Assembly (NCBI RefSeq): GCF_040676615.1
Contig: NZ_JBFAPI010000008.1
Location: forward strand, 1 to 64,000
Reading direction: 5' to 3'
Source: Asanoa sp040676615
GTDB lineage: Bacteria > Actinomycetota > Actinomycetes > Mycobacteriales > Micromonosporaceae
DNA length: 64,000 nucleotides
The position numbers were made by a program, and so were the translations under genes. The notes below the pieces were generated by a model. The model was not told the origin of the DNA and ran no database searches. It was given only the letters and a program-made list of their open reading frames with translations. This document shows positions 62,717-64,000 of this stretch, one piece after another (position 1 is the first letter of the stretch; each line of letters begins with the position of its first letter).

Positions 62717-63453
62717 ACGGTCGGCAGTTCCTCGGCCGGCGCGTTGTCGGCCAGCGCCTCGGAGTGCGCGCCGCAACCGTGGTCGACGCTGACCGCGCGG
62801 CCGTCGTCGGGCGCGAACATGTTGCCGCAGACCCCGAACGCCTGGCGCATCGCACCGGCCAGCGGCAGGTAGAAGCCGCAGGTGACGCAGCGTGCCGTCT
62901 TCGGCGCGGCCGTCGCGATGGCCGCGTCGGGGCCGTGGTCGCCGTCGTACCACCGCTGCGCGGTCTCCTCGCGCCCTTCCTTCGACATCACCCGGACGCG
63001 GCCGAGGCCCAGCTCCCAGGTCACCTCGTCGACGGCCGGGTCGCCCGCGAGCGTGTAGCCCGGCACCAGGCGGTCGTCGTCGGGCGGCGTCAGCAGCAGG
63101 TCGCCGACGCCCAGGTCGCCCGGCTGCAGCCGGTCTTGCCAGGGCACCCAGCTCTGGGCGAGGAGCGCGTCGGTGCCGGGCAGCAGCACCGTCTCGCAGA
63201 TGGTCACGTGCTTGCTGCGCGAGACGCGGGTCACTGTGACCGCCCAGCGCCACCCTCGGTAACCGGGCGTCTCGCAGGCAAAGTAGTGAGTGACCAGTCG
63301 CTCGCCCTCGGCGACCACGTCGAGGTGGGGGCCGACCTCCGAAGGGTCGACCTCGGTGACCGCCGACCTCGCGAGGTCTACGGCCGCGGCGCAGACCTGG
63401 TCGAGCTTCGCGGATCGCACTGCCGCACTCCTGGTCACCCAGACATTCTTCAC
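62680..63453 (-). CDS. DUF3027 family protein with zinc-site cysteines
   Basis: A 257-residue actinobacterial protein. The family block GYRGWRWAVTVTRV and AQSWVPWQDRLQPGDLGVGDLL are present. The C-terminal third carries ARCVTCGFYLPL, GVCGNMFAPDD and DHGCGAH, whose Cys/His set probably binds zinc. The role is unknown. The GTG start at 63451-63453 lacks a clear ribosome site; another GTG five codons later is possible. Divergent from the MFS gene. Confidence 0.9.
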   Translation of the reverse strand: MKNVWVTRSAAVRSAKLDQVCAAAVDLARSAVTEVDPSEVGPHLDVVAEGERLVTHYFACETPGYRGWRWAVTVTRVSRSKHVTICETVLLPGTDALLAQSWVPWQDRLQPGDLGVGDLLLTPPDDDRLVPGYTLAGDPAVDEVTWELGLGRVRVMSKEGREETAQRWYDGDHGPDAAIATAAPKTARCVTCGFYLPLAGAMRQAFGVCGNMFAPDDGRAVSVDHGCGAHSEALADNAPAEELPTVYDDGEVESVED

Positions 63454-63497
63454 TACGCGTGTGGGCCCGCGACAGCGGGATGGGAGAGGATGGCTCC

Positions 63498-64000
63498 ATG
63501 CCGTTGATACGTCGCACCGGGTCGACGCTCGGCCGTTTCATCGGCACCACGGTCAAGGGTGGCCGCCTGGTCAGCCGGGGCGTCCGGCGCGGCGTCGGCA
63601 CCGCCCGCTCGAAGGGCGCCCGCGGCGAAACCGGCATGATGCGCCTGTTCGACCTGCACGCGGCCTCCTGTGCCGGCGACACCCTGATCACCATCGGGCT
63701 CGCCGGCACCATCTTCTTCGACGTGCCGCTCGGCGAGGCCCGCGCCAAGGTCGCTCTCTACCTGTTCATAACGATGGTCCCGTTCGCCCTGCTGGCCCCC
63801 GTGGTCGGCCCGCTGCTCGACCACTTCCGGCACGGCCGGCGCTGGGCCCTGGCGGCGACCTTCCTCGGCCGGGCCTTCCTGGTCTGGGCGATCGCCGACA
63901 ACTTCAACTCCTACGCGCTCTACCCGGCGGCCTTCGGGGTGCTGGCCCTCTCCCGGGCCTACGGGGTGGCCAGGTCGGCGGCCGTCCCCCGGCTGCTGCC
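63498..64000 (+). CDS. MFS transporter, N-terminal part (runs off the window)
   Basis: The visible 167 residues begin with a basic cytoplasmic stretch, then four membrane helices with the motif VVGPLLDHFRHGRRWALAAT between helices 2 and 3, typical of MFS. ATG 63498-63500 follows GGGAGAGGA. Its placement beside DUF3027 and DUF2530 is a gene order I recall from many actinobacteria. The substrate is unknown. Confidence 0.85.
   Translation, partial: MPLIRRTGSTLGRFIGTTVKGGRLVSRGVRRGVGTARSKGARGETGMMRLFDLHAASCAGDTLITIGLAGTIFFDVPLGEARAKVALYLFITMVPFALLAPVVGPLLDHFRHGRRWALAATFLGRAFLVWAIADNFNSYALYPAAFGVLALSRAYGVARSAAVPRLL

Overview
This is 64 kb of very GC-rich actinobacterial chromosome. About 60 protein genes are packed on both strands, with many GTG starts and many ATGA/GTGA stop-start overlaps. 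The gene content points to a filamentous actinomycete, most likely Micromonosporaceae: a SepH-type septation protein, DUF3027 and DUF2530 proteins, a mycothiol-dependent enzyme, an ergothioneine EgtA homologue, an F420-type luciferase-like oxidoreductase, the TreS-maltokinase pair, and a c-di-AMP (ydaO) riboswitch upstream of a wall hydrolase. The family assignment is inference; the genus cannot be named from the sequence alone. I saw no tRNA, rRNA, CRISPR array, transposase, phage gene or plasmid function.

Layout. 1-8.8 kb: an ABC efflux pair with a divergent GbsR/MarR-type regulator, a TetR regulator with repeated operators facing an epimerase, a NarL-type two-component system, and an HtrA-like protease. 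8.9-16.9 kb: a small anchored protein coupled to a PrsW-type intramembrane protease, a secreted GH3 glycosidase, an ECF42-like sigma factor translationally coupled to a DinB2-type Y-family polymerase without an aromatic steric gate, an LLM oxidoreductase and a YbhB-like protein. 16.9-30.5 kb: an AAA ATPase and a block of alpha-glucan/trehalose metabolism (TreS, maltokinase, MsiK-like ABC ATPase, beta-phosphoglucomutase-like HAD, GH65 phosphorylase), with a MarR/DUF3224 pair and a multicopper oxidase between them. 30.5-34.2 kb: the riboswitch-controlled wall peptidase, EgtA and a lipid kinase.

34.2-43.7 kb is a surface-glycopolymer cluster: three large family-2 glycosyltransferases, a GT2-TagF fusion, and a TagGH/Wzm-Wzt type ABC exporter. 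43.9-64 kb is mostly housekeeping: serine dehydratase, PspC, DUF4230, acyl-CoA dehydrogenase, nitroreductase, PdxH-MFS-aldose epimerase, citrate synthase, SerC, SepH, aldo/keto reductase, ThpR, two MFS transporters, MarR, an AzgA-type purine permease, DUF2530 and DUF3027. The last MFS gene runs off the right edge.

The most notable non-gene structures are: a 24-bp palindromic repeat present five times at two loci, with competing hairpins at one of them; a perfect 16-bp AT-richer stem; the c-di-AMP riboswitch; and ten genes whose start codon lies 6-7 nt after a TANNNT box, the layout of leaderless transcripts. No wholly new multigene system stands out. The best leads are the DinB2-like polymerase coupled to a sigma factor, the PrsW pair, the cysteine-tailed MarR with an operator placed at its promoter, and the glycopolymer cluster.
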